Source: Chth-196 sp044370935 | GTDB taxonomy: Bacteria; Verrucomicrobiota; Verrucomicrobiia; Chthoniobacterales; Chthoniobacteraceae | Direction: 5' to 3' | Assembly: GCA_044370935.1 (NCBI GenBank) | Contig: JBILUQ010000227.1 | Coordinates: 1-6,620 of the forward strand | Length of the DNA: 6,620 bases | Shown: in pieces, positions 6,282-6,620 of the stretch | Position numbering within the stretch: the stretch's first letter is position 1 | How the letters are laid out: the number at the start of each line of letters is the position of its first letter | Notes under the pieces: generated by a model | What the model was told of the DNA's origin: nothing | The model's database searches: none | Seen by the model: only the letters and a program-made list of their open reading frames with translations | Translations under genes and position numbers: made by a program

Positions 6282-6298
6282 AGCAAGGGGCTTGCCAA
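6282..6298 (-). promoter_or_regulatory. Sigma-54 (-24/-12) promoter of the minus-strand operon
   Basis: The minus strand reads TTGGCAAG (6291-6298), CCCC, TTGCT (6282-6286). Compared with the sigma-54 consensus TGGCACG-N4-TTGCW, it differs at one base of the -24 box and keeps the invariant GG and GC dinucleotides at exactly 10 bp spacing. Placing the C of GC at -12 (6283) puts +1 at about 6271, eight bases before the ATG at 6263. The last gene of the operon it would drive is a sigma-54 activator, which supports the call. Confidence 0.7.
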
Positions 6299-6348
6299 AT
6301 CCGCAAAAAACTTCAGTCCGCCGCGTTTAACAAACTCCAAGAAAATCA

Positions 6349-6391
6349 TTGCAAGGAGCCAAAATTGGCCCCGTCCAAACGATATTGCAAT
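6349..6391. promoter_or_regulatory. Candidate enhancer: inverted repeats upstream of the sigma-54 promoter
   Basis: Three symmetric elements lie at about -78 to -120 relative to the predicted start: TTGCAA at 6349-6354, the inverted repeat GCCAA-AA-TTGGC at 6358-6369, and the perfect palindrome ATTGCAAT at 6384-6391. TTGCAA recurs with 36 bp between the starts of the two copies. NtrC-type activators bind paired dyads 80-200 bp upstream, so position and symmetry fit, but no known consensus is matched. Confidence 0.35.
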
Positions 6392-6457
6392 TCGCCCCCC
6401 GCTTCATTCCCGAATCCTTGCTCAGGCCTCGGGTTGGAACTAGGGTCCGTTCCCAAC

Positions 6458-6620
6458 ATGCCTTGGACACCCGCCATCCCCGAAACCGACTTCGCCGCGT
6501 TCATTTTTGACTGCGATGGCACCCTAGCCGACACGATGCCTACCCACTACACTGCGTGGTGCAGGGCCTTGCAAGAACACGCTGCGTTCTTTCCAGAGTC
6601 CCTTTTCTACTCCCTCGGAG
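6458..6620 (+). CDS. HAD-superfamily phosphatase, N-terminal fragment (YqaB/beta-PGM-like)
   Basis: Fifty-four codons are present from the ATG at 6458 before the window ends. The sequence reaches HAD motif I, FIFDCDGTLADT, with nucleophile D18 and acid/base D20, followed by MPTHYTAWCRAL. The 'DT-x-PTH-x-x-AW' run after motif I resembles E. coli YqaB (fructose-1-phosphate phosphatase) and the beta-phosphoglucomutase-like subfamily, so a sugar-phosphate phosphatase or mutase with a helical cap domain is the likely product; the cap, motifs II-IV and substrate determinants lie beyond the edge. The start is the first ATG that gives a normal 10-12 residue lead before motif I. SD is weak at best (TAGGGT about 11 nt upstream). 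It is divergent from the sigma-54 operon with about 190 bp between the two starts, and nothing links their functions. Confidence 0.8.
   Translation, partial: MPWTPAIPETDFAAFIFDCDGTLADTMPTHYTAWCRALQEHAAFFPESLFYSLG

Noticed and set aside
6346..6534. Minus-strand ORF of 62 codons opposite the HAD start, ending in GANFGSLQ, with a shorter ATG version from 6459
   Set aside because: It overlaps the conserved HAD motif I region antisense, has no SD, no recognisable domain, and covers the likely enhancer. The shorter 37-codon form does not overlap HAD beyond two bases and cannot be excluded, but nothing positive supports it.

Overview
The window reads as chromosomal DNA of a Gram-negative bacterium with moderate GC. 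It carries two proteins with Sec-type signal sequences, a sigma-54 activator and a sigma-54-type promoter. Most genes have no recognisable Shine-Dalgarno (SD) sequence. I lean weakly towards the PVC/Verrucomicrobia side, but nothing in the window proves the lineage. There is no tRNA, rRNA, CRISPR array, transposase or phage gene.

Layout. (1) Positions 1-572, minus strand: the 5' part of an unrecognised protein that runs off the left edge. (2) 573-823: a divergent, AT-rich spacer with small palindromes and a possible leaderless promoter. (3) 824-2140, plus strand: a two-gene unit made of a small cysteine-cluster (YkgJ-type) protein and a GNAT-fold acyl/aminoacyl transferase related to the arginyl/leucyl-tRNA-protein transferase and BioF2-like families. 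(4) 2141-2230: a short convergent spacer with a clear hairpin plus T-tract terminator for the leftward operon. (5) 6263 down to 2231, minus strand: a four-gene operon, in transcription order a secreted low-complexity protein, an exported TPR protein, a small helical FlgN-like protein and an NtrC-type response regulator. (6) 6458-6620, plus strand: the N-terminus of a HAD phosphatase that leaves the window on the right.

The best signal is in the minus-strand operon. Just upstream of its first gene is a good -24/-12 sigma-54 promoter (TTGGCAAG-CCCC-TTGCT, with the diagnostic GG-N10-GC spacing). Inverted repeats lie about 80-120 bp further upstream, where an NtrC-family enhancer would sit. The last gene encodes a complete sigma-54 activator with a receiver domain, GAFTGA loop and Fis-type HTH. 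The operon therefore looks like a self-contained, probably autoregulated sigma-54 circuit controlling envelope or secretion proteins. The FlgN-like gene hints at a flagellar or type III export link, but that is inference.

Two other points deserve attention. The TPR gene has no good in-frame start, and an ATG two bases after the upstream stop is one frame off, which suggests a one-base deletion in the genome or in the record. The regulator's strong SD lies 18 nt from its ATG, in the loop of a perfect 6-bp hairpin.
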